Shown here piece after piece: positions 9,966-24,399 of a stretch of DNA of 64,000 nucleotides. Source of the DNA: Sphagnum compactum. Taxonomy: Eukaryota; Bryophyta; Sphagnopsida; Sphagnales. Both the position numbers and the translations under genes were made by a program. The DNA is taken from NCBI GenBank assembly GCA_965153455.1, contig OZ234500.1:4092001-4156000 (forward strand). The letters run 5' to 3'. The notes below the pieces were generated by a model. It saw nothing but the letters and a program-made list of their open reading frames with translations. It ran no database searches and had not been told where the DNA came from. Numbering within the stretch: the first letter of the stretch is position 1; each line of letters opens with the position of its first letter.

Positions 9966-12900
9966 AGGTTCTCCCTTCTTGTCTCTATGCATCTTTTTCC
10001 TTTCCATTTTTGAACTATGCCTACTTACTTTGCTAAGGCACATCTTGCAAATTTGTACTGTTGCCTGATTCTCAAATTTGTGTAATTGCTTTGATGCTTT
10101 TTCATGCAGATATGCATAAATTTCTTGGTCAGTGTCTCCTCTTAGAGTTTTCTGTAGTATCTAATACTCTTTCTTGATGTGGTTGTTGATCACTTGAATC
10201 TTCAGCTGTTGCGGATTTGTCCTTCCACTGAGACAGCATTTCAGGAGAAAGTGGAGCTTCTTTTGAAGCGATGGAGCTTGGTGCATTACCTTCAGAGTTC
10301 TGATGGGCTATTTTAGCTATGGAATTCTTTTGAGTCATGAATCATGTACATTTGCTCTACATTCATTTACCTTCTTCTACCAACATGACTGTTTTGATCC
10401 ACATGGTACAAGCTGGAGCTTCATACATCTCTACTCTGCAACTTAATCAATTGAGCTGGAGTATTTTAAAGTAGGTGCCATCTTGGGATTGACACTGCAT
10501 TATCTATTCAACAGGTAAGGTCCAGAGAATCACTGAGAACGATCACTTCCGTATTTTTGTCAGCAGCTGCCAATGTTTGGACTCAATTTTTTTTTTGGTG
10601 GAAAGAAAATTAGGGTGAAGGACAAGGTTAGAGGAATGGAACAAGAGTGGAAGCAGCAAAGTGTAGCAACATTGTGAGAGCTGCACAGTTTTTGTGCATA
10701 TATTTTGGAACCACTCTTTCAGCAGATGCAGAAGTTTTTTGGAAGATTTTTGTTGTGCTTTTTTGAAGACTGATGAACGAGTGTTTTTTGTCTGCTGTGA
10801 AGATGTTCAATATTCCAAATCAGTAAGTTAATGCACACCAAACTGGATGCTTCTGGCATGTGACTATCTAGAATGTACTTTCAATTGTGTTGTTTCCCCC
10901 ATGTTTGAACAGACAGAGATCACAAGGTGTAGGAGGGTAAAGTTCTTATGCCTACTGCTTAAGAGTGGGAGGGATCTTCTTACACCTATAACCAGGTGTA
11001 AGATCTGTCCTCTTTTCTAGGAGGCATATTTGCAAACATAAGGTGCCTTCCAAACACACTTACGAAAAATTTCCGTGCTTTATGAAGAATAATCTACTTG
11101 CAAAATGGAGGCTATCAGTTGTGATAGTTTGATGCAATCAACTTGGGCCTCCAGGTTAGTTAACTTGATTTAAGTCCCTTAGCATTAAAGCAAGCAAGCA
11201 AGTTTGATGCTCACTTGTTTGCTTGATAGAATGATGCTGATAAGTTAATGCAACAATTTTCTCAGTATGCAAAGAGGAGCTCCTTGAACCTTCACTCTTC
11301 TGATCTGTAGTGTACTATCCATTTGTGAATAGCTCCAGATGTTGGACTTCTGAAGGCCAATGGGTGTCTTGACACACACTTCCTTTCTCATAGCACAAAA
11401 ACTTGATTATAGACTAGAGGTAAAAGTGTATAATACCACACATCAGTTGGTTACTTCAATTCCTATGAAACATGCGGTGCATGTCAACTGTGACATGGTT
11501 GTGGATTTGATGGGAGGTTATTGCATGGCAAAGTAGTATTCAATTACCAAACATAAGTAGTGTAGATTTAGAGCTTTGGAACAGGAAAGTCCCACTCTAG
11601 TTGTGCCTCTGTGCTTGTTAGGGTGCAGAGAATGAAGTTCATTCCCCTCTGGACACTTCTTCTCACGGTCTGGCTTGACGCATCCACTTATATTTTCGGA
11701 TGGTTGTATCATTTGTCCACTGTTCTGGAACCAACCAAGCCAAGCACTAGGCACCTCATGAACCTTTGCTGACGAGAAACAGAAAGCGGCCCATCAATAG
11801 TAGGCAGACATGATGTGAACAACATTCAAGGTTCATCAGCTTTCAACTGATTCATGTTGCATTGGTATTTAGCATTTTGAACTGACAGTGTACGCCTTAC
11901 TTGGAATCATGTTTGTAGCATCTGCAGATTGCCACAAAGTTCTACAGGTTTGGGCCATTGATTACCTTATGCTTTTGTGAAATTCTATCAAAACAAATTG
12001 CATACATGAAATATTTGGTTTACAGCTCTGTCCAAAGGGAAGAGACTTTGCATCAGTATAGGAGCTGCTTGTTTTCCATACAGCATTGATTGACGTTTTA
12101 GCAGAATGGTAATGATGCAATTGACTGCAACACCAAATATGGTCAATACATCTCATCCAGTTTCTTTGAGTACTAACCATTCATCTTTCTTCTATTTTCA
12201 GGGGGCAGGGTGGGTGGGGGAAGGGAGAAGCTCAATGCATTGATAGGTGCTGTGTGCTGATTTTGACATAAGGAGGGGAACTCTCAAGTGACCTTGTTTT
12301 TGTGGCACCGCTCTTGCAAAGAGTGCAAAGGGCTGCAAATACTTGTTTTAACTTTTCAAAGAATCCAATGACCTCAATTTCCCAAGACTAATAAGTGGTA
12401 GGTCTGTTGTTCCATGTTGCAAACTTTTTATCTCAAGCAAAAGCTAGCGAGAATGATTTTGTTTTGAATAGTCTTGTGCATGTGCCTAACTAGAACATTT
12501 GTTTGTTTTGGGACAAATATGGTCCTGCTAAGTGGCAAATGAACATGTGATCACACCTGATCTCTCTAATTGCTTGAGTCTCTTCATTCTTTACATGATA
12601 TGCTAATAGGCCTTGATATATTTGTTCACAATGCATAGTCGTTACTAATTGCTTTGTCTAATTGACTAGGAGTGTGCAAGCATACAAAGCTATGAATGTT
12701 CAATGCACAATGGGACCTCCACAACTTCCAATTGGGTTCAAGTATAAGTTTTTTTTTTTTGGTGTGGTTACACCAAATCCCATTTTTATCATGTTTTTAT
12801 TGTGTCAAGGCATTTTCTAGCAGGCAAGTGTGATATGTTTTTAAAGTGAGGAGGTGATCTCCTTGTGTGATTCTTTCAAGCTTCAGATGGAGAACTAGAC

Positions 12901-15900
12901 CACAATGTGTAAATTTTGTTTCATTGAGGCTAGTGAAAGTGAACAACGGATTGTTGTAAATTTTGAATTCATCTTTCTTTCAACGGTTTTTCAATATTTC
13001 AATTCAACAATAGGACCATTTGAATGAAAACTATATGACATGAAACAACACAATTGTGGGAATGTTTGTGTTTCTCCTTTTTAAAACACAAGTTCATTCC
13101 CTTTTAACAAATGTCTTTGCTCCAATGGTGCCTAGTTGTACCTAGCTACCATACTTGTTTTCAAGTTCTACTCCTTTGCTTTGGTGGAGTGCAAAGCTTC
13201 TGTGAACAAGTTCTATTTGAAATAAATCACATTTAAAACAACGTAATACAATTACAATGGATGTTTATAGATTGAAGGATTTGCTCAATAGTAAATGGGG
13301 AGTTGAACCCAATATTTAATGCACAATAAAATGGAATTGAGTCATGATTATTGTTAAACATCTAAAACAATAGTCCACATTTGCAAATCAAAGTTCCTAA
13401 TATTAGTACTAGTTCAAAAGGATGGTCCGAATCTTTTAGAATAATGAAGTTGGCCTATGTGAAGGAAATGATGACTTCAACATCTTGTGTCTTTGAGGTG
13501 AATATGACAATATGAATTCATATGGCAAATTTTCAATTTTATCATAACATCTATTGATGTTTAATCTCTTTGAGAATTTAAATTGCATCGTAATATGTTG
13601 GTCTACATGATTGTTGGTGTTTGCATGGATATTGTGCATCCAATATTTCATCCATAGAACTTTAACCTTTGTTTCTGTGACCAAAATCCAAACGAGAGAA
13701 TGGTGTAGGAGGGAATGTAGAAATGGGGTTGTAGTCATTAACACAAGTTATAAAATAATTTAGGGCCACCATTGCACAATGAAAGGTTTTTCCCATTATT
13801 TTGGTTTAACCAATTTTGAATGAAGATGCTGAACATTGAATTTATTAGTGATGATTTTGGATTTGATACTTCACATGGAACTCTAAAGATTTATATTTTG
13901 CTAGTTCAATAGCATATGTTCCTTCACATCATAATAAGATTGAGTCACTTTAGCTTTTGGGTTGTTTTTTTGTTGCACATAGTTTATATTTAAAAATCTC
14001 ACATGTGAAACCATTCAACATGGTATGCTTATCTCAGTGCTTGATTGTTGATAATGCATTATACTTCCACTTGGTTAACACATATCCAATTATGAAAATA
14101 AGATTACTAAATCTCATGAAGTAGGTACCATGTAAATCTTTATCCAAGTTTTCCTATTGGTCACAATGAGTCTAACATAAACAAAACAAGTGAATATTAT
14201 AAGGCATGTTTGAAATCATAGGTTTATTTTAAATTATTTCACCTACAATTATTTTTTATTTATGAAGGTTCAAATGTTTAGGAAAAAATACAATGTACAT
14301 TTCAACAAAAATGGTCATCCATGATTATGAGGAAAAACTAACATTGCCAAGTTGTCATGTTTATTATTAAACAAGTTCCTATAAACATATTGAAATGTTC
14401 AAATGTCATAGGTGTAGATAAGTTGCAAGATGGAACCTATGGAATATCACAACAAAAAAATTTAAAGCTAAATTTCCAAAGGTTAGAAATTACAATGAAT
14501 GAAAGAGAAGTACCTCAAAATGGTTATAAAATCACGATCAACATTAGTAATGTAATCACATATATAAAAAAAAATTGGATTAAAAAAGTGATAAAATCGT
14601 TCATAAATTTTCAAGGCCAAAAGCACATTTGAATCAAAAGCGCCAAAATGTGTTACAAACAAAAATTTCACCAATTTTATCTTTTATTTCTTTTTAAATC
14701 ATCAATATTAGGATGGACTACAAATTTGAAACGGAATGCACCACATTTGGTATGAAAAAAAGACATTTGAAGCAAAATAATAATAATAAGAGATTGTTTA
14801 CAATAAATCTTTGAAATTTTAAACATGCAAAAGAACTTTTGAAACATCATCAATTTACATCAAATTTTGGGTATTGAAACTTTGCAAGTAATGCAATCTA
14901 TTCCAAGAATATTTTTGACAATCCAAATAATTTTATTTCCCTTGTGATTTATAAAATATAAAGGGTATAGTTTGTAAGCATTGTCCACAACCTCTATAAC
15001 TTCTTTTATTATGTTTGCACATGGCAAAACATGTAGTTAAAAAACCCCTTGCAAAGGTCCCAACAAAAAGAAATAATTGTTATTGAATGGCCAACCGTAA
15101 TGATTGGCCCCGGTGGCAAGATTTAAATAGTTTTTCATTTTTTTAAATCCATTTTTTAGTGTTTTTGGGTGGGGATGAGGAAGCATTTAACACTCCATGT
15201 TAAATGTGGTAAATACTAATATATGTTCAAATAAAGGGTGCCACTTGAGAAGCTTTAACAAGTTGCTTACCATCACTTGCTACCAAATAGTTTGAGTCAC
15301 AATTTTTAACCTAGTTATTATTTGATTTGATTCTACCACAGCACCCTGGTAGCTTTGACATTAATTATACTAATTTCAGAAACTTTGAAAATTTTGGATT
15401 TTTTCCCAAAGAATTTTTTTGTGAATTTTTTTTTTGAATTTTCAAGAATATTTCATTTGTTAAAATTAAAATATCAAAATTAATTAATTAAATTTTACAA
15501 ACATGTGTCAAAGTTGCCAAGGTACTACAATATTATCATTTACTAGTGTTTAAATATGGTTATGATGGAACAATATTTCCCCTTCCTTTAGGTCAACAAT
15601 AAAATAACTAACTTATTTGATATAGTAGTTTTGATGCTAGAAAAAAATGTGCCTTTAATTGTGAACTATCTTGAAAAATGTGCATCATTTTCAAAGCAAA
15701 AGTTTAGAATGTGATGTTGAATGATTAAAGGGTGATCGAAAAAAGTGTTTTCTAAGTTATTTCAAAACCCTTCTATTAGTGACATGAATAAGTTTAATTT
15801 ATATTATTTTTGTTTCCATTTGTCAAAGTAAATTGTTAGAGCAATTGATAAAGAAAAAACCTTTCTAAAAGTGACAATTTGCATTTGCTAGATTATACCA

Positions 15901-16976
15901 AGGGTGTAACATGATAAATGCAAACAAAACAAGGCCAATATTTGTTGCAACCACATGGACAAGTGATAATTGTGGAGTTTTCTTCTATTTTTCTATTTTT
16001 CGTTACTTCACCAAATTTCATTACTTCTAGTTTACACATAGAATTACTACACTAATCTAGTTTTAAAACCCTATTTCACTTGCTCCTTTTGTGGCACTCT
16101 TTGAGAAACCATAAGAATGATTTTTTTTCAATCTTTGTCATTATGTCACATAGATAAGAATTTATATATTTATATATTGGAGCTTAAACTTTTGGTTGAT
16201 CACACAAATATTTCCATTTTCAATTTGTTGATTTCCTCATCATGCCATTTCTGTGTGGGGATTGTACATGTTGCACATGACTCACAATTATTTTGTCCAA
16301 GAGTTGTGATGTTGGAAGGAGAAATTAGTTATGCACACTCATTAAGTATTTAAGGTTTGGGCAGGATTTTTTAAAATCACATTTTATTATTGTCTAAATT
16401 GCAGGCTTCAATTTCAAGCTTGAAATCAATCTAGAAAAATGTAAGTGTATTGATTTGATTTACTTCATTTTTTAAAAAATTCACTCAAAATGACAAGAAG
16501 TTGCTTGTAGTAAACCCATAAAATTTTCCTTTCCGGATGTAGTTGAGAAAGTAGAGAATTTAGTTGTGAAATTGATCTACAACTATGTAGGCACCAAATT
16601 ACCATGAATTTCAAAAGATTCAACTCTTAGGACCAGCTTATATAATAGAAAATTATGTCCTCTCAGAAATTACCAACACGAGAATAAAACTTCAAAGTTT
16701 ATGAGAAAGTAGTTGCATTCATAACACTGAATTTGACTTGTCTGGTTTCATCAACACTGGAAGAGGAACTAATTCAAAATAGGATGTAATATTGTTCTGA
16801 GTTAAGAGACGTTTACAGTCAAAATTTCAACAACTATCTGCTGTATCATAAGTGACCATGGTTTTGCTTGCCAGCTTTAAACTACAAACCTACTGGTGCC
16901 TGGAATCCAATTGTTGTCTGTCTCATGGAAAGACATTCAGAGGTGAAACTGACAATACCCATTTGCCACTTCAGCA
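9966..16976. other. Intergenic region between SCL3-like and prolyl oligopeptidase genes
   Basis: The first few hundred bases probably contain the SCL3-like 3'UTR; the terminus was not identified. The rest, especially 12.4-16.4 kb, is strongly AT-rich with no recognisable coding segment. It contains a reverse copy of the dispersed repeat (about 10915-11075). The 3'UTR of the minus-strand prolyl oligopeptidase gene lies just below 16977. Confidence 0.65.
10915..11075 (-). repeat. Dispersed palindromic repeat, copy 2 (inverted)
   Basis: Motifs TTAAGAGTGGGAGGGATC and AAGGTGCCTTCCAAACAC are the reverse complements of those in the copy at 985-1150, in the matching reversed order. The repeat is non-coding, diverged and slightly shorter than copy 1. 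Confidence 0.55.
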
Positions 16977-19900
16977 TCAATTCACCCAAGTAGCCTTTGT
17001 CATCTTGGCCATGAAAGAGTACGCATCACTGACTTCATTGATCTGCACAGCCCATCTCCAATTTCCTTTAGTTTCTGATAGTTTTTGACAGGTTTGGGGT
17101 ACGTAATGAAGCCAAACATGAGATACACTATTGCAGAAGGATGGATGGTGATGTCTAACTAGGAGTTCAGGGTTTTAGGGTTTAGGTTAAGCAATTACCA
17201 TTTTTTGGGTTGGACGGCCAGCTCCATGGCCAGCCTTGGTGTCTATTCGACCAATGATGGGATTTGTCTGTGGACTATTCCTCTCACTTGTGCAAAGTTC
17301 ATACTGCAGTGTCTGCTCACATTCATTCAAGCACCAACCAGTAAATGGATTTTGTCAGTTACGCTGAAAAGTTCAGTGTGCATTTTTATCTAAAAACATC
17401 CTTTGACTAACAAAAACAAAGACAGACTAAACCCTAAACCCTAAATAAACATGGTGTTCTGTTGGATAAGAATTTTAGTCTCATCAGCACCCTGAGAGAA
17501 ATTTTGTTGCCTCTTTTGGCTACTGGACATTAATTGTTGCATACCGCAAGAAGTTTCAAAGAGTGTAGAGGGACCACACGGTCATCATGGTCAGCTGTCA
17601 AGAGCATTATGGGTGGGTACTGCACACCATTCATTCTGTCCCATGGCCTCCTCACATTGTGTAGTGGTGAGTACCTGCAATAACAAAAACCAGGAAGAGA
17701 TTCTTAGCTTGCCAACTAAAAGCACATGTTTCGGTGGTGCCTCTTCACCCTAGTACAGCTTCCACACTTCCAGACAGGTGGTGGTCACTTTCCTACTGCC
17801 ATAACAGCAACAATGCAGCTACCAAACACCTTCACCAGGGTTTGAACCCCAAGTATACCCACATGGTTTTGAGTGACCACCCAGATTTCCAGAAGATCTG
17901 TATGTTGAGCTAGTCTTGTTGTACATGATCAGAAAAAAAGATTAAGAGGGCACAAGCACTCACTTGATGAGCCATTCAAATTCCTCCTCTTTATCAGAAC
18001 AGCCATAATCTGTAGTCCATGCATGCCCTGCAGGCATGATTCCCCATGTCCCCATCATCAAGTGCCATGCTTCATAATTGCAGGATTAGCATTCCATCTG
18101 GAAGAAGAGTAGCTCAACCGAAGAGGTTAACTGTGGGGAGTGAGTATTAATGAGATGTTTAGATCTCGAAATTAGCCAAAACATTGAAAACTGTCTCTCA
18201 AGTGATGATTGCTTTCCCCAAACCCAAAAACCCTAAATCCACCCCTCTGTGTTTCATTGCAGTCGGTGTGAGAAAATCATGAGGAAAATGCTGGCTGCTG
18301 GCTTACCAATTGTGAACTTGTGGAATCGCAGCATGTCCATCACACCTACATGGGCCAAAGCACAACCGAAAAGTTCTGGTCTCTGCACAATAGATGACTC
18401 ACTCCAAATAAGCTCATTGAAGACAGGGAGGCACAACTTACTGCACTGTTTAGTTGAGAATATGTGAAGTAGAAAGGACTACACAGATCAGAAATACAAA
18501 AAGCACCTGGTTAATGCAGGCAGCTACAAGTAAACCTCCATTACTGCCGCCTTCAATGCAGAGTCTGTTGGACTGTGTGTAGCCCTCCTTTATCAAGTAC
18601 TCTGCGCATGACACAAAGTCATCAAAGCAATTCTGCTTCTTTGAAAGAGAGCCAGATTTGTGCCACTCTTCTCCATATTCTCCCCCACCTCTGATGTTTG
18701 CTATTGCCACAACTGCCCCATAATGCCGAGCGAGAACCAAACGGGACACACTGAAGCTGGGAGTAAGGCTGATGTTAAATCCCCCATAGCCGTAAAGCAG
18801 TGCTGGGTGGTTTCCATCCAGAACAAGACCTCTCTGTGTCACTATGAACATTGGGATCTTGGTGCCATCATTACTGGTCACAAACACCTGCCGGGTTTCA
18901 AATGCAGTACGGTCAAAAATGTCTCCACCAACTTCCCTTAAGACCTTGACCTTTGGTTCTTCCTTGGCAACCCTCAGATCACAGTGATACACAGTTCCAG
19001 GAGTCAAGAAGCTAGTGAAGTTGAAAAAAAACTCTGATTCCTTTCGTTTTGCCGATATGTCGATCACTGTACCAATCTCCAAGGGGATCCGGTGCTGCAA
19101 AATGCCAGTCTCCAGATCATGTATCTGAAGCAGATGCTTGACATCACTAATGTAGCACAGCAGCAGCTGTTGTCCATTTATGCAATGGACTGTTGATAGC
19201 ACATCAGTCTTTGACTCGGGTATCACATCTATCCAGTTGCCCGGAGCATTCAAATCAACTCGAGTAAGTTTATATCTAGGTGCATCCTTGTTGGTGAGAA
19301 AGGTGAAGATGGGTCCATCATTTGCTACCAGCTGATACTGGGCTTCGAAATTGTCGACTAGTTTCTGAAAGGGAAGTAATTCCATACTTCCCTTGTTGTA
19401 TCCTCGAAGACCTTCTGGAAGTGCTGCTGTGAGATCACAATAGTAGAGTTTGTTGACAGGGTCACACCCAACTCCAATTGACAAAACCAGATACTGCCAA
19501 CCATACAACAAACCCATCCACACTGAGACAGTGGAATGACAAGATGGAGACCCTAAACCCATTGCCCCATGCAGCACATATCAAAAGAGGCAAGGAGAAT
19601 CTGCTCAAACACACTGGAAAACATTTAAAGAGTTTGTTCAATTGCTTTAAAAAGAGTACGAACAAGTAGCAGCCTAGTGGCAAGAGAGAAACAAAGAGCA
19701 ACCTGGCCATCATCAGTAATTTTTGCAGAGGACAACCATTCTGGGTGCTCCAAATCCTTCCAACAGAGTATATCTTCTGATTGGTTAGTGCCCAGATGAT
19801 GGTAGTAGAGCTCATGGTAGAGATTGATATTTGTTTCAGTTCCAGCATCCGCTCTCTCTACTTTCCTGGCATACATGACAATGTCAAGAAGGAAAACCCC

Positions 19901-21604
19901 AAACAGAGAGTGAACGAAGAAAGACCACTCTCTTCTCCCCATTCTATTTTGTGGCAATCACAACCTGATCCCAACCAAGGTCTTCTATGTTGTGGATGGA
20001 AGAAACACAACAAGAACCCAAACAACCAAATTGCTTACTCCACCATTCATATGCCACTACTGAATACTACAACCAGAAGATTTGGTTTCGAAGCAAGTGA
20101 CAAGTACCAACACTTTTGGGACAAAGAAGATGCTACAACTGCTGCTATCCTGCAATATATACTTGTAGATTTGGGTTTAGAGTTCTGTCTGGTTTGACAG
20201 ATTCAACACTCTAAGCAACTGGTGTAAAGAGCAGAAGAGACAACGTACATGGGTTCTGGATAGCGGTTGTAGAAAAAGCCTTGATTGTCATGTGTCCATG
20301 CTATAGATGTAAATTTGACCTGCACATTGCCGTTGACAGAATGCAAAACCCATGAATAAAGATCAGGGTCTAGAGTATAGGGTTGCCAGTCAACATAACA
20401 AAAAAAGAAAAAACATGTTTTCTTTAATACTTGCTGCTTGCAGATATGAATTTTTTTTATCAGAAGAGCGTTCTTTGCCCATCACTTGGTGACAACACTA
20501 TTACTGACAACTTGTGCAATTTGGACAACTTCTTCCCCCATTGCAGCAGGATTTCAGGAAAGAGAAAATTTAAGTAGCAAAAAGGCTATGTAGTACCTCA
20601 CCCATGAGAGGGTATCTGGTTGCACAACTCTGTCCAAAACCTGCATTACTTTGATTGTGATCCAGTCACTTCCGCGCAAACTCAGACCATAGGCCATGTA
20701 CTTTCCATCCTCACTGAACTTCTTGGTGGAAAGGGCAACAGTACCATCCTCACTCAATGTGTTGGGGTCAAGCAGTACCTCTGCAACTCCGTCCACAGTT
20801 TCCTGCAACAAACCATGCACAAAGAGAGTTGTAGAATGGCAAACACATATCAAAGCAAACAAAACCAACACCTACCCATGATGCACATTCAGCAAAATCT
20901 TTTGCAGTAACTGTTGTCCCGAGTATAAGTTTTGGAAATCTTGCATACCACTGCACCATCAACACCATCAACATAGCAACCCAGCACCACCGTGGCCCTT
21001 TGGGTAACCATGAATTTGACAATACCTGCATGTAAAGTACACTCTGGGCTTGCAGTCCAGAATTGTGTGAATAGAAGAAGTGGTTGCCAGCTTTGTGTGG
21101 GCATCCATATCGGGGGTAGTCATAGAGAACAGTCACTTTTGCCTTCAAAGTCTCACGTGTCTCACAATCCTTCAACACAGAGTTGCAGAGCTGCACTTGC
21201 TGTTCCACAAACTCTTTGACTTTGGGTGACTCTGGATCCTCCAGCCTGTGGTGGAAACCCATCCCTCCAAATGTGTTATAGTAAAAACTATAGAACCATT
21301 CTAAAGCAGAAGAAGCTCTGAGAACCCTAAGCTGGTGGGTTTAGTATTTACTGATAGGAAGAAGAAAGACATCCTACCAGTACCTACTGCAGGTTTAGAG
21401 TCTCTTTGTCAGTCAGCACCTACTACCCATGTAAGCATCAATAAGGCTGTGTCCGGGCTCAAAGAAAAAGATCAGAACATACCAACGGTAAGGATCAGCA
21501 ATTTCAGTTTTGTGGTAAACTTCTCTCACTGATTCATCCCGCCATGCATCTGGATATTTGAGGAGTCCTCCATTCACTTCAATGTGCTTCGGCAAAGATC
21601 CCAT
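16977..21604 (-). CDS. Prolyl oligopeptidase (prolyl endopeptidase, S9A family), 11 exons, 737 aa
   Basis: This serine peptidase cleaves short peptides after proline and is normally cytosolic. Frame-checked exons in transcript order are 21604-21483, 21245-21026, 20802-20602, 20319-20249, 19865-19703, 19493-18507, 18382-18307, 18027-17964, 17674-17545, 17312-17199 and 17042-16977 (TGA). All introns are GT-AG and lengths sum to 2,214 nt. The N-terminus ([10 protein letters not shown], then [18 protein letters not shown]) matches plant enzymes, so ATG 21604 is preferred and no transit peptide is seen. Exons 2-6 cover the beta-propeller ([33 protein letters not shown]). The alpha/beta hydrolase domain has the nucleophile Ser576 in GGSNGG, the likely catalytic Asp665 in HDDRV with substrate-binding Arg667, and His707 in KAGHGAGRP. 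Length equals the usual ~730 aa. It ends [15 protein letters not shown]. Nothing suggests decay. The gene lies tail-to-tail with the SCL3-like gene. Confidence 0.95.
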
Positions 21605-23060
21605 GGATGGATCTTCCTGGGTCTAGACTGAGCTGAGTCTAGCAGCACTTTTTCCAGGTGCAGCAAAAAACCCTCCCTCTTCAGAAAAAGCCTGCAGTAG
21701 TAGTATCTCTTCTTCACTTGCATGCAATTTGGAAAGAACAGAGCTCTGCAAAAGGATGGCTACAAACAAGCCATGTATCGTGATTCTCTCTCTGCAGAGA
21801 GAAAAGGAATCCCGTACCAAAAAATTATGTTAACACTGAGCCAGTAGCATTGTGCACTAGTTTCCAGGACCCTTGCATTTTGCCAGTTTTTCACAACATG
21901 TCTTCTTCTTAGCTATTTTGGTGGGATTCTCACAAGCCCTTCTTCTGGTGCTCTTTCTAGGTTTCTCTTGAGAGCTACTGGAATGTATTTAGAGATGCTG
22001 CAGGCTCCATCCCACACTCACTTGATTCCATGAAGAGTTTTGCAATAGACTTTTCATTGCATGATTATGAAGAAGCCTTCCATTCTCAACACCATTGTTG
22101 AGAATGCAACAGGACAAAAAAGGGAAGAGTATTATTACTGTTTCTTCTGTTTCTATCCCAAACTTGGGTGGAGTCACCATTATACTCCAGTAAACGACAG
22201 ACACTGGCTACCACCCATCATCTCCACAGAAACCTCACAGCTGCGAAGAACATCATTCCAAAACCCACCCACCACGGCAAGAAAGCAGCTACCCCGAACA
22301 AAGGAGCTTCACAAGGAGCTTCCCCTAACAAAGATGCGGAGATATGGGGAGGAAGCAGCAAAAGCAAATTGATTTACACTGACGCATCAAATGGGTACCC
22401 AAAAAACACTGCGAGCATCAGCGAATCCAATCAGTTTCGTACTAAATTTTATCCTCGCCTCTTTATATTCACGACTGTGGGTGTGATCAGAAGAAGAAGA
22501 AGCAGGAGCTTTCTCTCTCTATTCAACCCGAGATGAACGAAGCTCACGACATTCCAACAACATACCAGTCGAGATTTTTTGATTTGTTTTGGTCGGTTTT
22601 TTTCTTCTGATTGGCGTCAGTGTGCGATTCCTGGCGTCGTCATCAAAAACCTTTTTCTCTCTGCATCCTCATTACTTGCTCAAGCAATGCTGGAAGTATT
22701 GATTTCTGCTCCAATAATCTGTCTGTCTGTCTCTGTCTCTCTGTGTGTATTTCAGCATGCACCCACAAACAATGACCAATACAGAGTCAATGCTCCTGAG
22801 ACATCAATCAAATGCTTCTTCTTTTTTCAATTTGGAAATGCCACCTCCATCTTTCAAAGCTTTCCAAAGCAGACACACACAAAAAATCAAATCTCTTTAC
22901 AACAAACAACAACTCCTAAATGCCTGCCTAACAGAATACAATGCAACACCAAAGAAAGAGCCTCCCCCCCAAGAAAAACCAAAACAAAACAAACACCCAA
23001 CAATTCCTGAACTCACATTATTTTTGTCCAACAACAGTTTGCACTACTGCTTCTACAGGC
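21605..23060 (-). promoter_or_regulatory. Upstream region of the prolyl oligopeptidase gene
   Basis: This contains the presumed promoter and leader of the minus-strand peptidase gene. The open frames here give no recognisable protein. CT/GA-rich runs (about 22490-22530 and 22715-22745) are typical of plant core promoters. No TATA element or start site could be fixed. Confidence 0.35.
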
Positions 23061-23104
23061 AGTAAGGTTGTATCCTCCTCTACGACCAAACAATACGAAG
23101 CAAC

Positions 23105-23149
23105 AGAAGAAGAAGAAGAAGAAGAAGAAGAAGAAGAAGACGAAGAAGA
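23105..23149 (+). repeat. GAA/AGA trinucleotide microsatellite
   Basis: About 14 units of AGA, interrupted once by ACG. Poly-Glu and poly-Lys frames across it are artefacts. Confidence 0.9.
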
Positions 23150-23779
23150 GAAACTCTGGGGATTCTTCAAAGGTAGTTAGTTACATGCCCCTTCAAAAAT
23201 GCATTGTCAGTTTGCATCAAAAGAAAGAACCCATTACATATATATATTAGTATACAGTTGGAGTAAAACACAAAAAACAAAAATGGGTTTAACAAATTTT
23301 TGAAAAGCAAACAAACTTTGCTCAAAACAATTGTTTCCAAAACTGGAGACTAAGACTTGACGTGAGGAGAACATAAAACCAAAAACAAAAGAAACCGTTC
23401 CCCCACCACAACAACCACAAGTGCCTGTTTAGTTTGTGGTAGGTAAGCTGTGCCTTCCTTGTGAAAAAGAAGAAGACGCGTGTAGTGAAAGAAATATTAA
23501 GCTTAGAGTGCACTTGTAGTATAAGAGCAAGCACCCCGAGCACGAGAGAGAAGGGAGAGAGAGAGAGACACAGAGAACGCCGGTGCAACCGAAGGAAGGA
23601 AGGAAAGTTTAGCGTCGCGAGCGTTGGACGTTGTGACCGTCTGCTCCGTTGGCGTTCCCAATTCTCTCCCTCTACTTTATATTCCACCATCACTACCTAC
23701 CCTACCACCTACTTACCTACCTACCTCCCTATACCTTTTTCCTACCTGCCTATATCTACTTTTCTACCTTCTTGCCTAA

Positions 23780-24245
23780 TCAGTGCCCGTCCCGTTAGAA
23801 GGGAGTGGGCCTATTATCCCTGCCCAAAAATGGTGACCAAGAGTTTTAGGTATAGGGTTAAGGACCCACGTTGAGGCTCTTCTTCCTGCATTTGAGGGCC
23901 TTATTGAGGGTATTAGTTAGTTAGTGTGAGGCTGCACAACACCCTCTAATGCCCTCGGTCAGGTCCCCAAAAAATCTAGGAAGGGCCAATTAGGCCAAAA
24001 TGGTGACCAAGAGTTTTAGGTATACCTACCTATCTACCTACCTAATTGGTGCTCACCTTGTTAGAAGGGGAGTTGCTTATTAGGCCTGGCCAAAAATCGG
24101 TGACCAAGAGTTTTAGATATAGGGTTAAGGAACAGCTTTGACGCTCTTTCTGGATTTGAGGGCCTGGGAAAGGCCCTTAAACTAAGGCTGGGTAACACCC
24201 TCTCTCTCGGTCAGATCCCAAAATCCAGGAAGGGTCACAAAAGTT
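23780..24245 (+). repeat. Diverged tandem duplication, unit about 265 bp
   Basis: The block starting near GTTAGAAGGGAGTGGGCC (about 23794) recurs near GTTAGAAGGGGAGTTGC (about 24060). Both are followed by GGTGACCAAGAGTTTTAG, a TATAGGGTTAAGGA motif, a 'ttgaggctcttc / ttgacgctcttt' line and ACACCCTCT...CGGTCAG. An extra partial copy of GTGACCAAGAGTTTTAGG lies at about 24002. The repeat is non-coding. Confidence 0.7.
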
Positions 24246-24399
24246 GTTCCTTCCCCAGCGTAAAGAATATTTTAAGAAATTTCAGAAATGAGGCCCTAAG
24301 AAATCTATTGAGTATTTAGAAAATTTAGAAAATTTTCAAGATGAGGGCCTACAAAATCTAATTTGGTCCTTAAGATAAAATCATCTCAACCAAACATCC

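Noticed and set aside
17820-17850. AGGGTTTGAACCCCAAG, resembling a tRNA T-arm
   Set aside because: No acceptor stem, D-arm or anticodon arm at the right spacing on either strand. It lies in an intron of the peptidase gene.
22061-23065. Plus-strand frames of 100-143 codons
   Set aside because: They are low-complexity (TTPK, KTKQ) and in the upstream region of the peptidase gene, with no recognised domain.
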